Shown here one piece after another: positions 9,537-18,204 of a stretch of DNA of 64,000 bases. Numbering within the stretch: position 1 is the stretch's first letter; each line of letters starts with the position of its first letter. The position numbers and the translations under genes were made by a program. Source of the stretch: Planctomycetota bacterium (lineage in GTDB: Bacteria > Planctomycetota > Phycisphaerae > UBA1845); the NCBI GenBank assembly GCA_024276605.1, contig JAJRWX010000039.1:62001-126000 (forward strand), in the 5' to 3' direction. Under the pieces are notes generated by a model, which was not told the origin of the DNA, did no database searches, and was given only the letters and a program-made list of their open reading frames with translations.

Positions 9537-10544
9537 TTACGGGAGTGTTAGTTTCCCCTGGAAGCCTTTTAGTGGGACGGTTCCACCAAGAGCGCGAGTG
9601 ATGACTGTGACGTTATGATCAATCATACCGATGTACGTACCTTCATAGGTGCCTGGTGTACCCATCGCATCTGAAAAAAGCGTGCCGCCCACGACGACGT
9701 GATGTTGCCTGGCTGCGGCTCCTTCCGTCAGGGCTAGAACGTTTTTGTCTGAGACGCTGGTCTCGACGAACACGGCCTGAATTTTTCGCGCAACAATAAA
9801 GTCAATCAGGTGATTGATATCCTGCAGACCGGCTTCGGATTCCGTAGAGATGCCTTGAATGCCTTTGACTTCAATATCAAAAGCCCTGCCAAAATAATTA
9901 AATGCGTCGTGGGCTGTGATGAGAACCCGGCGCTGCTGAGGTATGGTGCTGATGGATTTCAGTGCATATTCATTTAGCTTGATAAGCTGCGCGTTGTATT
10001 GTATGGCATTGGATTCATAGACCGCCGCATTGGGTGCATCGAATGCTGACAAGGCTTTAGCTACGGCGTTGACGGCTTGTTGCCAGGCACTGGGGTCCAT
10101 CCAAACGTGTGGGTCAGGATGCCCCTTGAATTGGTGTGGTTCGAGAAGATAGGACGGATCAATCGATTCCGTAACCGCATATACAGGCTTGCCGGTCCTT
10201 GCGATTTTTACCAGCGTGTCAGCCATTTTTCCTTCGAGCATCAACCCACTATAGAAAACGATATCAGCGGATAGTAAAGCTGCGACGTCACCGCGTGTTG
10301 GGTTGTATAGATGCGGGTCTACGCCTTCACCAATGATGCCTCTTACCTTGGCGTGATCACCGGCTACTTGGCGGACGATATCCGTAATCATACCCGTGGT
10401 GGTGGTGATGTTATACGGATAGCTCTTGGGTGCGGCACTTACGCTTGTTGAATCTGTCATCGCTAATAATAAGGTCCATCCCAATAGGCAAAGAACAGGA
10501 CCAAACCATTTATGGTTGCACGTGTGTTGATATTTCATAGTCAT
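9537..10544 (-). CDS. metal ABC transporter substrate-binding protein (ZnuA/MntC-like)
   Basis: Periplasmic metal-capture protein of the cluster A-I family, 335 residues. A signal peptide is visible (LCLLGWTLLLAMTDSTSVSA). The likely metal ligands sit in DPHLYNPTRGD near residue 77, DPHVWMDPSAW near 144, AHDAFNYFG near 210 and an acidic residue in the last third. There is no long His-rich loop such as many ZnuA proteins carry, which fits manganese or iron better than zinc but does not prove it. It precedes the ATPase gene by 22 bases in the operon. Confidence 0.93.
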   Translation of the reverse strand: MTMKYQHTCNHKWFGPVLCLLGWTLLLAMTDSTSVSAAPKSYPYNITTTTGMITDIVRQVAGDHAKVRGIIGEGVDPHLYNPTRGDVAALLSADIVFYSGLMLEGKMADTLVKIARTGKPVYAVTESIDPSYLLEPHQFKGHPDPHVWMDPSAWQQAVNAVAKALSAFDAPNAAVYESNAIQYNAQLIKLNEYALKSISTIPQQRRVLITAHDAFNYFGRAFDIEVKGIQGISTESEAGLQDINHLIDFIVARKIQAVFVETSVSDKNVLALTEGAAARQHHVVVGGTLFSDAMGTPGTYEGTYIGMIDHNVTVITRALGGTVPLKGFQGKLTLP

Positions 10545-10641
10545 TTTTCTTCACTTGTAAATGTTCCATGGATCGCATGACTGGGCATGTCATTTGGAAG
10601 GATCTACCCATTCGTGGTTTGTTGGTTCATAACTAGCGTGT

Positions 10642-11541
10642 TCAAATCCTTAAAGAAAATCCAAAACCCACAAATAGGTCGTCGGCCAATTCGTTTAGTC
10701 CTGTGCCAAGTCGAATGTCGAGTTGGAAGTTGTTATTGATCAAATAAGTAAATCCGCCGTTGATGTAATGAGCGTCATCAGTGTCCCTGCTATTGGGGTA
10801 TAAACCGAAGTACTCAACGTAGAAACCAAGTTGATTGGAAAGGGCCATAGCCAGGCTAATAGACGCGGACGACTGCAGAAAACGATCTATGCCCTCGGTG
10901 ACGCCGGAAAAACCAACATTACCGGCTATAGCAAAGGTATCATTAATGTCGTATGCCCATATCAAGATGAGTGTTGGATCGACGTCACCAGAAGATATTT
11001 CATAACTTCCCGATGGGACGCTGATGGCGCCGATGAATCCAAAATGCGGTAGAAGTCCTTTCTGTTCAAAGAGTTTGTGCTTAAATCCCAGCGTGAGATC
11101 GTTTGATCCTTGCAGGGTATCTTCGCGCGAGATGATTTGACCGTTACGATCGGGAGTATCAAATAGTTCTTCCGTTATTGAATAACCTTCCCATCCAATG
11201 CGTAGTTCGAAGTCCGGAGCTATCCCGATTCTGACGAGTATTTCAGGGAATGTTTGATCACGGCGACGCTCGCTTTGTTCTCGGTCGTAGGTAAAGATAT
11301 AGCCAAGCTCGAATTGCAGATGAGCTGTTGGAATCACTTCGGTACTTTCCGTGAAATCGGGTCGATCCGTTACCAATGGCTCATCCATGGCGGTGTGGTG
11401 TCTCGTCGTAGAGGCCCCGGCATGAAGGGATTGTGTTGTATGGCCAAAAAGGGGCAAACCAATAATAAGCGCAGCAAGTTTGCCAATACTGCGCGTTAGC
11501 CTTGAAACTAATTGAACAGAGCTATCGGTTGTGCTATCCAT
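10642..11541 (-). CDS. outer-membrane beta-barrel transporter (phenol MetA-pathway family-like)
   Basis: A 299-residue predicted outer-membrane barrel at the head of the metal-uptake operon. After a signal-like segment and a short linker, PLVTDRPDFTESTEVIP and HLQFELGYIFTYD match the start of the PF13557-type transporter family. Alternating hydrophobic strands continue to the C-terminus, which ends VGFGFSLRI. It is 97 bases upstream of the substrate-binding protein and in the same orientation. The position suggests that it lets metal, or a metal chelate, cross the outer membrane for this ABC importer. That role is inference; the family is poorly characterised. Confidence 0.75.
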   Translation of the reverse strand: MDSTTDSSVQLVSRLTRSIGKLAALIIGLPLFGHTTQSLHAGASTTRHHTAMDEPLVTDRPDFTESTEVIPTAHLQFELGYIFTYDREQSERRRDQTFPEILVRIGIAPDFELRIGWEGYSITEELFDTPDRNGQIISREDTLQGSNDLTLGFKHKLFEQKGLLPHFGFIGAISVPSGSYEISSGDVDPTLILIWAYDINDTFAIAGNVGFSGVTEGIDRFLQSSASISLAMALSNQLGFYVEYFGLYPNSRDTDDAHYINGGFTYLINNNFQLDIRLGTGLNELADDLFVGFGFSLRI

Positions 11542-11638
11542 AGATTAAGTCATCACATGTAGATAACGATTCGTGTATTGTTGTAGTGTATTCGTCAGAA
11601 GTTTCATTGAGCTTTAATAATTATCTCTATATAAACTT

Positions 11639-11654
11639 TGTAGTATATGCTACA
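11639..11654. promoter_or_regulatory. imperfect palindrome upstream of the metal operon (possible operator)
   Basis: A 16-base near-perfect dyad with arms TGTAG and CTACA around TATATG lies about 100 bases upstream of the first gene of the metal operon. DtxR/MntR regulators bind dyads of about this size. It does not clearly match the published MntR or DtxR consensus sequences I can recall, so this is only a candidate. Confidence 0.35.
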
Positions 11655-11684
11655 TGCGTTATTCTGGGTGGTCAAGTCCTCATC

Positions 11685-11705
11685 AGATAAGGAAAACCCT
11701 TATCT
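11685..11705. promoter_or_regulatory. perfect inverted repeat between divergent genes (possible operator or hairpin)
   Basis: Two exact 8-base arms, AGATAAGG and CCTTATCT, are separated by AAAAC. The element lies between the divergent metal operon and the KDPG aldolase gene. Neither flanking gene ends here, so a terminator role is unlikely. It may be a binding site for the DtxR-type regulator or for a regulator of the aldolase gene. Confidence 0.4.
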
Positions 11706-11799
11706 CATGATGTGTCGTGGCCCGAACTATCGCACAAAACAAGATCAGTCATAATGGCATTGGTTGGCCGTGATATTATGGGGTTGGCGGAGACTATGA

Positions 11800-12456
11800 A
11801 TGCAACGGACGCAAAGAGCTAGGGTTGCTAGCGTAATAGAAAAGAAAAGGCTGAGTGCGATTGTCAGGACTAATGACGAATCGCTTGCACAACAAGCGAT
11901 GGAGGCTGCGGTTTCAGGTGGATTCCAACTGGTGGAGTTTACTCTCACGACACCGGGGGCTTTTACGCTGATACAATCCTTCAGGGAAAATGCTGATCTG
12001 ACCGTCGGGGCCGGAACGGTTATGACTGTCGCACAGGCGAAACAGGCTGTGCATGCTGGGGCGCAGTTTTTAGTGTCTCCTATTTGCGATCCGGAAATCT
12101 TAGCCGTGGCGGCTTCGCTGGATGTGCCCATGATTCCCGGGGCAGCGACGCCGACGGAAATGGAACGGGCGCATCGGCTGGGGGCTGATTTTGTGAAACT
12201 GTTTCCAGCACCAGCGGGGGGTGTAAGTTTTGTACGGGCAGTGCGAGGGCCACAGCCTCATTTGCGTATTTTCCCGACTGCCGGTGTTGATCCCGACAAT
12301 TTTATTGATTTTTTAGATGCCGGTTGCGTAGGCGCGGGTTTCGTGGCTAGCCTGTTCACGCCGGATGACATGGCTCATCGCCGCTTTGATGCTATTCAGC
12401 AACGATCCCTCATGATTTTTGAAAAGCTACACCGTTGGCTGAGTACGCGCGTCTGA
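11800..12456 (+). CDS. eda: 2-dehydro-3-deoxyphosphogluconate (KDPG) aldolase
   Basis: Class I aldolase cleaving KDPG to pyruvate and glyceraldehyde-3-phosphate in the Entner-Doudoroff and sugar-acid pathways. The 218-residue length is typical. The Schiff-base lysine is K133 in FVKLFPA and the catalytic glutamate is E46 in LVEFTLTTP, at almost the same positions as in the Escherichia coli enzyme. GAGTVMT and PGAATPTE form the phosphate and substrate region. GGAG eight bases upstream supports the ATG at 11800. A LarA-like gene follows, suggesting a hydroxy-acid or sugar-acid catabolic unit. Related aldolases acting on KHG or KDPGal cannot be excluded. Confidence 0.92.
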   Translation: MQRTQRARVASVIEKKRLSAIVRTNDESLAQQAMEAAVSGGFQLVEFTLTTPGAFTLIQSFRENADLTVGAGTVMTVAQAKQAVHAGAQFLVSPICDPEILAVAASLDVPMIPGAATPTEMERAHRLGADFVKLFPAPAGGVSFVRAVRGPQPHLRIFPTAGVDPDNFIDFLDAGCVGAGFVASLFTPDDMAHRRFDAIQQRSLMIFEKLHRWLSTRV

Positions 12457-12506
12457 GACGAGCATCACAATTGAGACGGAAGCGTCGTTTGACTGCGAAT
12501 CATAAG

Positions 12507-13733
12507 ATGACAGAACATTCATCATGGCCAGCCATTGGGCCTAAGTGTATACCGTGTGCGAAAGACGCCACCGCTTTGTTACATGCAGCGTTCTCAGCGA
12601 GTACATCGCTGGAGTCGATGCTCAAGCAGCCATGTGATGATGAGCATCCAGTGCTCATTGTCGTAAACGATAGTCATCGTTCGACCAGGACGCACGAAAC
12701 GCTCCTGGCTCTGTCTCAATGGCTCAATGAACGTAATCTATCTTGTCGATTTCGCGTATTGGTTGCGACGGGTACGCATATGATCGTCTCCGAAGAACAG
12801 CAAACCTTTGAACGTGATACGTTAAGTGTCACAGGATTGACGCTGACCGAAATCAAATGGCATGATGGACGGGATGATCGAAAGCTCTGTTCATATGCCG
12901 AATGGCGCATGCATCCCTGGATTGCGGAAAGCACCTTGATGATGGCGATAGGTAGCGTAGAGCCACACTATTTTGCAGGGTTAACCGGCGCCCATAAGAC
13001 AGTTACGATCGGGTGTATGGGGCGTGCGGATATACAACGCAATCATGCGTTTGCTTTATCGCCTGAATCAGATGTGCTCAGTCTGGATGGTAATCCCGTT
13101 TTTGATGGGGTGGCCAAGGTGGTAAGCGGGTTACAACAGGGTGGTAAACAGATCCTCGCGGTGAATCAAATTGTGAGCGGTAATCAGTTACTGCGTGTGG
13201 CTGTGGGCGATCCGATTGACACGTTGCATGAGCTGATGCCGACGGTCAAAGATGTATATGTCCACCAACTTTCATCGCCGGTTGATCTATTGGCCTTGCG
13301 AGTTCCGCTCCCGTTGGGCCGAAGTATTTACCAGGCTGACAAGGCGTTGAAAAATAACCATCGAGCAGTGCGTGATGGTGGTGGCATAATACTCGAAGCA
13401 CCTTGCCCTGATGGCATTGGTGATGATGCGTTTACGAACTTACTTCGGCGATGCGCGGGCTATGAAGAAGCGGTCAAGGTGGTCGAGCAGGAGGGATATA
13501 AACTTGGGGATCACAAAGCTGTGAAACTGCGTCATCTGACGGATCCCAGGTCGCGTGGTGTCCGCATTGCACTGGTCACACGCAACATTACGGACGAGGA
13601 TGCTCAACTCATGGGTATGCAGCGATTTGATGATACCACGTCAGCGATAGCTTGGCTCGCCCTTCATGTACAGCCCTCGGGTAATTGCTTAGCCATTGAG
13701 GATGCGGGATTTGTCACGACCGCTGTGGTCTAG
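12507..13733 (+). CDS. LarA-like (nickel-pincer nucleotide racemase family) protein
   Basis: Member of the lactate racemase LarA / DUF2088 superfamily, about 408 residues. Visible family motifs are NDSHRSTR (the DxTR-like region), VATGTHM, and GSVEPHYFAGLTGAHKTVTIG, which carries the lysine that anchors the pincer cofactor in LarA. LarA enzymes racemise or epimerise alpha-hydroxy acids with a nickel-pincer cofactor made by LarB, LarC and LarE; none of these is in the window. The ATG at 12507 is chosen because its N-terminus suits the family; an in-frame TTG at 12435 would overlap eda. The neighbouring eda hints at a sugar-acid substrate. Confidence 0.85.
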   Translation: MTEHSSWPAIGPKCIPCAKDATALLHAAFSASTSLESMLKQPCDDEHPVLIVVNDSHRSTRTHETLLALSQWLNERNLSCRFRVLVATGTHMIVSEEQQTFERDTLSVTGLTLTEIKWHDGRDDRKLCSYAEWRMHPWIAESTLMMAIGSVEPHYFAGLTGAHKTVTIGCMGRADIQRNHAFALSPESDVLSLDGNPVFDGVAKVVSGLQQGGKQILAVNQIVSGNQLLRVAVGDPIDTLHELMPTVKDVYVHQLSSPVDLLALRVPLPLGRSIYQADKALKNNHRAVRDGGGIILEAPCPDGIGDDAFTNLLRRCAGYEEAVKVVEQEGYKLGDHKAVKLRHLTDPRSRGVRIALVTRNITDEDAQLMGMQRFDDTTSAIAWLALHVQPSGNCLAIEDAGFVTTAVV

Positions 13734-14090
13734 GGCGAGCTAATATTCCTATCACCGTAGGCGCAAGTGCTCAGTCGCTGATTATGTAATGGGTGGTGTG
13801 AACGAGCGTCGCGTTGAAGGGATCGCGGATGAAAAGAGGCGTAGGGGTGACGCTTGCCCGTGCTTTTCCTCGGTTACCCCTGCACGGGCAAACGCTGTAA
13901 GTTACATCCATTGGACATTCGACAGCCCGATTTAGCGGCGTTTGTCCATGCCTTCCACCCGCCATTTTTGTTTTGCATCTTACAATAAAGCTAGCGGGGT
14001 CTAAACATGGACGAATGCCCCAGGGTTCCTTATCATCTACCTGATTGACACTCGTGTTGACTACATGAACTTTTATAGAAGGATACTGTG
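13734..14090. other. intergenic region before ferritin
   Basis: About 357 bases with no convincing gene. A 64-codon minus-strand reading frame here has an unlikely composition and no good start signal. The region holds the possible pseudoknot at 13843-13891 and a further six-base inverted pair (TGGACA at 13912, TGTCCA at 13943). The ferritin ribosome site GAAGGA is at 14078-14083. Confidence 0.6.
13843..13891 (+). ncRNA. possible H-type pseudoknot RNA element
   Basis: Two long complementary pairs interlock. AGGGGTGA (13843-13850) pairs with TTACCCCT (13874-13881), eight pairs including one G-U. TTGCCCGTGC (13854-13863) pairs with GCACGGGCAA (13882-13891), ten Watson-Crick pairs. The order of the four segments gives a classic H-type pseudoknot with loops of 3, 10 and 0 bases. 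The G-U pair favours the plus strand. It lies about 110 bases after the larA-like stop and 200 bases before the ferritin start, so it could be a 5-prime leader element of ferritin. I do not recognise a known riboswitch class. Confidence 0.4.
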
Positions 14091-14582
14091 ATGATGATTT
14101 CGCAAGCGATGTGCGATAAACTCAACGGACAGATCAACCTTGAGTTTTCGGCTGCATATCAATACCTGTCGATGGCCTGTTCGTTTGATAGTATGGGCCT
14201 GAAAATTTTGTCTAAACTTTTCCAGCAGCAATATGCGGAAGAGCGCGAGCATGCTCTGAAGATTCTTGGTTATGTGCAAGAGGTAGGGGGAGCGGTGAAG
14301 TTGGAAGCTGTTCCCAAACCGCGCGGGGATTTCAAATCGGTTCAGGACATTGTGGAAGCCGCCTTAAAAAGTGAACTGAACGTGACGCAATCCATCGGTG
14401 AATTGATGGAGGCTGCGATTGCGGAGAAAGATCATGCTACGCAAAGCTTCTTAAAGTGGTTTGTAGATGAGCAAGTGGAAGAAGTAGCGTCCATGACGGA
14501 CCTGTTGAATCTGGTTAAATTAGCTGGAGACAATGTACTACAGGTTGAATCAAGGATACGTCACGAAATGATGTCAGTGTAG
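14091..14582 (+). CDS. ftn: bacterial non-haem ferritin
   Basis: Iron-storage ferritin of about 163 residues that oxidises Fe2+ and stores it inside a 24-subunit shell. All six ferroxidase-centre residues known from Escherichia coli FtnA are present, shifted by one: E18, E51, H54, E95, Q128 and E131. There is no haem-binding methionine pattern typical of bacterioferritin. GAAGGA seven bases upstream fixes the start at the ATG at 14091; a GTG at 14088 and an ATG at 14094 are alternatives. The 5-prime region contains a possible structured RNA, so post-transcriptional control is conceivable. Confidence 0.95.
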   Translation: MMISQAMCDKLNGQINLEFSAAYQYLSMACSFDSMGLKILSKLFQQQYAEEREHALKILGYVQEVGGAVKLEAVPKPRGDFKSVQDIVEAALKSELNVTQSIGELMEAAIAEKDHATQSFLKWFVDEQVEEVASMTDLLNLVKLAGDNVLQVESRIRHEMMSV

Positions 14583-14639
14583 TGACACTACTAAGCAGAC
14601 GGGCGTATGAGAAGCCATCTTGCATGATGAAGGGTGAAG

Positions 14640-15695
14640 ATGAGTGATCAAAAACCTATCGATCTACGCAGCGACACGGTGACGAAGCCATGCGCTGCCA
14701 TGCGCAAAGCCATGGCAGAAGCTGATGTCGGTGATGATGTGTTTGGCGATGATCCGACGGTGAATCGTTTGCAGGATCGGGTGGCGGAGCTTTTGGGAAA
14801 AGAGGCCGCGATTTACGTGCCGTCGGGTTCGATGGCCAACCAAACAGCTATTCGTGCACAGACACAGCCTGGCGATGAAATTATCGCCCATCAAGATAAC
14901 CATATTTATCACTATGAAGCGGGTGCGCCGGCTGGATTGTCCGGGTGTATGTTGAGATTGCTCCCCGGCGCTGGTGGTAGGTATGAAGCAGATGCGGTTC
15001 GTGAGGTGATTCGACCTACGAATTCTCATTTTGCGCAGTCTCGACTCATCGTCATAGAGAATACGCACAATCGCGGGGGGGGAACCTGTTGGTCACTCGA
15101 CGCGATCGAAAACATCAAACAAGTGGCCCTTGAGCATAAGCTCAATATGCATCTGGACGGTGCGCGCATCATGAATGCCTGTGTCGCGAAGGGGCATACA
15201 CCCTCAGCCTATGCGAAGTATTTCGATACGGTGTCCATGTGTTTTTCCAAAGGTCTTGGCGCTCCGGTAGGATCAGCTGTCGCTGGCTCAACTGAGATGA
15301 TTAGTCGCGTACATCGCTTTCGGAAAATGTTCGGCGGTGGCATGCGTCAGGCTGGTGTTATTGCTGCGGCAGCACTTTATGCGCTGGATCACAACGTTGA
15401 AAGGTTGGCTGAAGATCATCAAAACGCCAAGCGACTCAGCGTGGCCCTTGCGAATATGCCGCATGTCGATGTTGATGTCGAGATGGTAGAGACAAATATA
15501 GTCTACTTTGATGTTGATCCTGCGTATTCAACCGCTCAGCAGGTCTGTGATTGTTTGCATGAGGACGGTGTGTGGATGTTGGCAGTGTCGGCGCAGCGCG
15601 TTCGTGCTGTAACGCATCTGGACGTATCAACCACAGCTATCGAATTCGCGATCGATGCCTTACATCGGGTACTTTCTGCAAAACCTGCTGAATAA
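14640..15695 (+). CDS. ltaE: low-specificity L-threonine aldolase
   Basis: PLP-dependent enzyme splitting L-threonine or allo-threonine into glycine and acetaldehyde; about 351 residues, standard for the family. The N-terminal motif is [18 protein letters not shown], followed by the conserved [15 protein letters not shown]. The PLP-contacting stretches are [10 protein letters not shown] and LDGARIMNA. The Schiff-base lysine lies in [17 protein letters not shown] five bases upstream supports the ATG at 14640, although a GTG at 14634 is possible. The gene stands alone between ferritin and a peptidase lipoprotein. Confidence 0.95.
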   Translation: MSDQKPIDLRSDTVTKPCAAMRKAMAEADVGDDVFGDDPTVNRLQDRVAELLGKEAAIYVPSGSMANQTAIRAQTQPGDEIIAHQDNHIYHYEAGAPAGLSGCMLRLLPGAGGRYEADAVREVIRPTNSHFAQSRLIVIENTHNRGGGTCWSLDAIENIKQVALEHKLNMHLDGARIMNACVAKGHTPSAYAKYFDTVSMCFSKGLGAPVGSAVAGSTEMISRVHRFRKMFGGGMRQAGVIAAAALYALDHNVERLAEDHQNAKRLSVALANMPHVDVDVEMVETNIVYFDVDPAYSTAQQVCDCLHEDGVWMLAVSAQRVRAVTHLDVSTTAIEFAIDALHRVLSAKPAE

Positions 15696-15824
15696 CGGTG
15701 CAAAACATATCATGGACTATCGCGTTTTCGTTATTGGTGTAACTTGGTCTCGACGGGATAGTTCGGGAAAGCGCAAATACTAACCAGATAATAGACCTTG
15801 CTCTAATGAATGCGGAGATTCGTT

Positions 15825-17711
15825 ATGCGTAAAATGTCATTACTATGTCATACTGCTAGCCTTTTTATCTTTATGGGTTTGGTATGTATAAGCAGCGTGG
15901 GCTGTGCCACAACAAAGACGGTCGGTCCGGGGATTGACACCTATGTGAAAATGCGTTGGCCGGCTGGGGTGGATGTAGCCGGTGATGGTACGGTGTATTA
16001 TGTGTACAACCCTGAAGGTATTCGTCAGTTGTTTGCGGTGGATGGTGGCGCTGGTCGACCGGTTGCCCTGACATCTTTCGAAGATGGTATTGGTGGTTAT
16101 TCACTTAGCGATGATGGTCAATGGCTTGGTATTACCGCAAGTACCGGTGGTAGTGAGCAAGCCGATTTGTTCTTGATGAACACTGAGCAACGCCGCTTGG
16201 AAGCGTTGTTTGAAAATCCCAGTGTTGTATACGGCAGTGTGCTATGGCGGCGGGATTCAAAAGCCTTTGCCTATCGCGCCAATGATGAATCACCGTCTGA
16301 TTTTCACGTATATCTGTACGATGTAGCCAATCGCACTTCGCGCAAAGTGCATTCGGGTAAAGGATATTTCTACCCGGTGGATTTTAACAGTGATGGCTCC
16401 AAGCTTGTCATCGGGAAATATAATTCAGCGTCGTACTCTCAGCTTTTTGAAGTGACCTTAGCCACCGGCGAGATACGCGAGATCACGCCGCACACCCAGC
16501 AGTGGTCATTTTCGGGTGTGGGTTACTCTGCGGACGACAGTCGCTTTTTTGTGAATACGGATTATCAAAGCGATCTCAAAAGCATTCACGCGATCGATCT
16601 AGCCCAGGGTAACGTAACACCGTTATTGCCGGAGTTGAGTGGAAAGCATACCGATGGTGCTGCGCTTAATGAAGATAGAACTCTCCTGGCTGTCGTGGTA
16701 AATGAAGATGGATATGGCACGTTACATCTGAGACATGCTGCTGACATGAAGCCTTGGCCTGGGCCGCCTATGACCAAGGGTATTGTTGGAAACATTCGCT
16801 TTCAGGGTGACAACATGCTCTATTCGCTCAGCAATGCCAATACCCCAGGCATTGTATATCGTTGGAATTGGCGCAAGGCTGGTAGTAATACTGAAGCTTT
16901 GACTTCGGCGGATACGCAGGGTGTGGACGTATCGAAATTTCGATTGCCGGAGCTTATCCAATATCAAAGTTTTGATGGAAAAGAAATTCCCGCTTTTTTG
17001 TATTTGCCCACGACTTATCGTGCGGGACGGAAAATTCCATTTCTCTGCTATTATCATGGCGGACCGGAAGGGCAGTTTCGACCGGGTTTTAACCGTACTT
17101 TTCAATATTTTCTCACGCAGGGCTATGGCATCATTGCGCCAAACGTAAGGGGTTCGAGCGGCTATGGGAAAGCGTACATCGAAGCGGATAACTACAAGAA
17201 CCGCCACAAGAGCGTGAAGGATGGCATCTGGGCGGCGAAATATGTGATCGACCAGGGATACACCGACGAGAAAATGGTGGCTGCATGGGGTGGTAGTTAC
17301 GGCGGTTTTATGGTGATGGCCGTGATTACGGAATCGCCGGAAATTTTTGGTGCAGGTTGCAATGTCGTAGGCATTGTAAATTTTGAAACGTTTCTTCAGC
17401 AAACTAAATCTTATCGTCGCAAGTTACGCGAGGTTGAATATGGGCCGTTGAGCGATCCGGAATTTTTAAGATCGGTTTCCCCGATCTATAAAGTGGATCG
17501 TATTGAGACGCCGCTCATGTTGGCGCACGGTTTGAACGACCCGCGCGTCCCGGTGGGCGAGGCCATGCAGGTAGCGGTAGCGTTAAAGAAGCGGGGCGTG
17601 GAGGTAGAAGAACTCTATTTCCCCGACGAAGGGCACGGTTTTGCGAAAGAGGAAAATCGCTTGCTTTATTATCAGCAGATGGCGAAATTCTTCGACAAGC
17701 ATTTACGATAA
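15825..17711 (+). CDS. S9-family prolyl-oligopeptidase-like lipoprotein
   Basis: Predicted exported serine peptidase of about 628 residues. A signal sequence ends in a lipobox (SSVGC), so the protein is probably lipid-anchored. Residues about 40-370 form a beta-propeller with PD40-type repeats (DGTVYYVYNPEG, SDDGQWLG, NSDGSKLVIGK). The C-terminal alpha/beta-hydrolase domain contains the catalytic serine in WGGSYGGFMV, aspartate in HGLNDPRVP and histidine in DEGHGFAKE, so the triad is complete. GCGGAGA upstream supports the ATG at 15825 rather than 15810. The likely role is degrading peptides outside the cytoplasm. Dipeptidyl or acylaminoacyl peptidase activity is equally possible. Confidence 0.9.
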   Translation: MRKMSLLCHTASLFIFMGLVCISSVGCATTKTVGPGIDTYVKMRWPAGVDVAGDGTVYYVYNPEGIRQLFAVDGGAGRPVALTSFEDGIGGYSLSDDGQWLGITASTGGSEQADLFLMNTEQRRLEALFENPSVVYGSVLWRRDSKAFAYRANDESPSDFHVYLYDVANRTSRKVHSGKGYFYPVDFNSDGSKLVIGKYNSASYSQLFEVTLATGEIREITPHTQQWSFSGVGYSADDSRFFVNTDYQSDLKSIHAIDLAQGNVTPLLPELSGKHTDGAALNEDRTLLAVVVNEDGYGTLHLRHAADMKPWPGPPMTKGIVGNIRFQGDNMLYSLSNANTPGIVYRWNWRKAGSNTEALTSADTQGVDVSKFRLPELIQYQSFDGKEIPAFLYLPTTYRAGRKIPFLCYYHGGPEGQFRPGFNRTFQYFLTQGYGIIAPNVRGSSGYGKAYIEADNYKNRHKSVKDGIWAAKYVIDQGYTDEKMVAAWGGSYGGFMVMAVITESPEIFGAGCNVVGIVNFETFLQQTKSYRRKLREVEYGPLSDPEFLRSVSPIYKVDRIETPLMLAHGLNDPRVPVGEAMQVAVALKKRGVEVEELYFPDEGHGFAKEENRLLYYQQMAKFFDKHLR

Positions 17712-17754
17712 TAGCATCAAGATACACCCTAAGTTTACACCATGGAAGATGTCG

Positions 17755-18060
17755 ATGACGAAGCTTATTTCGGTGGATCGTTGCCGCTCGGGACAGGGTA
17801 CTTTCGTAGTTTACGGTGATCGTGAGTTAGCCGTGTTTTTGCTTGAATCACCGGAGCGTGTATTCGTGATGGACAACGCCTGTCCGCACGCTAGCGGCAA
17901 CTTGTCGGGAGGCGAAATCCGGGATGGTAAGGTGGATTGTCCGTGGCATCACTGGGAGTTTGAGCTATCCACGGGCGTATGCACCCATTCAGACCGTGCC
18001 CGTGTAACATGCTATCAAGCACATATCCGTGATGGGTATGTATGGGCGGCATTATCCTGA
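17755..18060 (+). CDS. Rieske [2Fe-2S] ferredoxin
   Basis: A stand-alone Rieske domain of about 101 residues. The cluster ligands are visible as CPHASGNL and, 16 residues later, CPWHHWEF, the CxH and CxxH pairs of this fold. It has no signal peptide or membrane segment, so it is probably a cytoplasmic NirD- or dioxygenase-type ferredoxin rather than a cytochrome bc1 subunit. GGAAG six bases before the ATG at 17755 favours this start over 17749. It lies 43 bases after the peptidase gene and 145 bases before the UnbV-like gene. The electron partner is unknown. Confidence 0.88.
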   Translation: MTKLISVDRCRSGQGTFVVYGDRELAVFLLESPERVFVMDNACPHASGNLSGGEIRDGKVDCPWHHWEFELSTGVCTHSDRARVTCYQAHIRDGYVWAALS

Positions 18061-18204
18061 GACTTGATCTGGCGCCCGTAGATTGACTGTTGTTGTCAAA
18101 TCTTTCTTATTTGCGTCTATATCTGGTAGAATGAACAGGTGATTTGGGTGTTGTTCGAGCGTGACAACGCCATTCGGGCCAATCAGTAACCCGCGTAGAA
18201 TAGC

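Noticed and set aside
13771-13965. 64-codon minus-strand reading frame next to the pseudoknot
   Set aside because: No ribosome site and a composition unlike real genes; the palindromes explain the sequence better.
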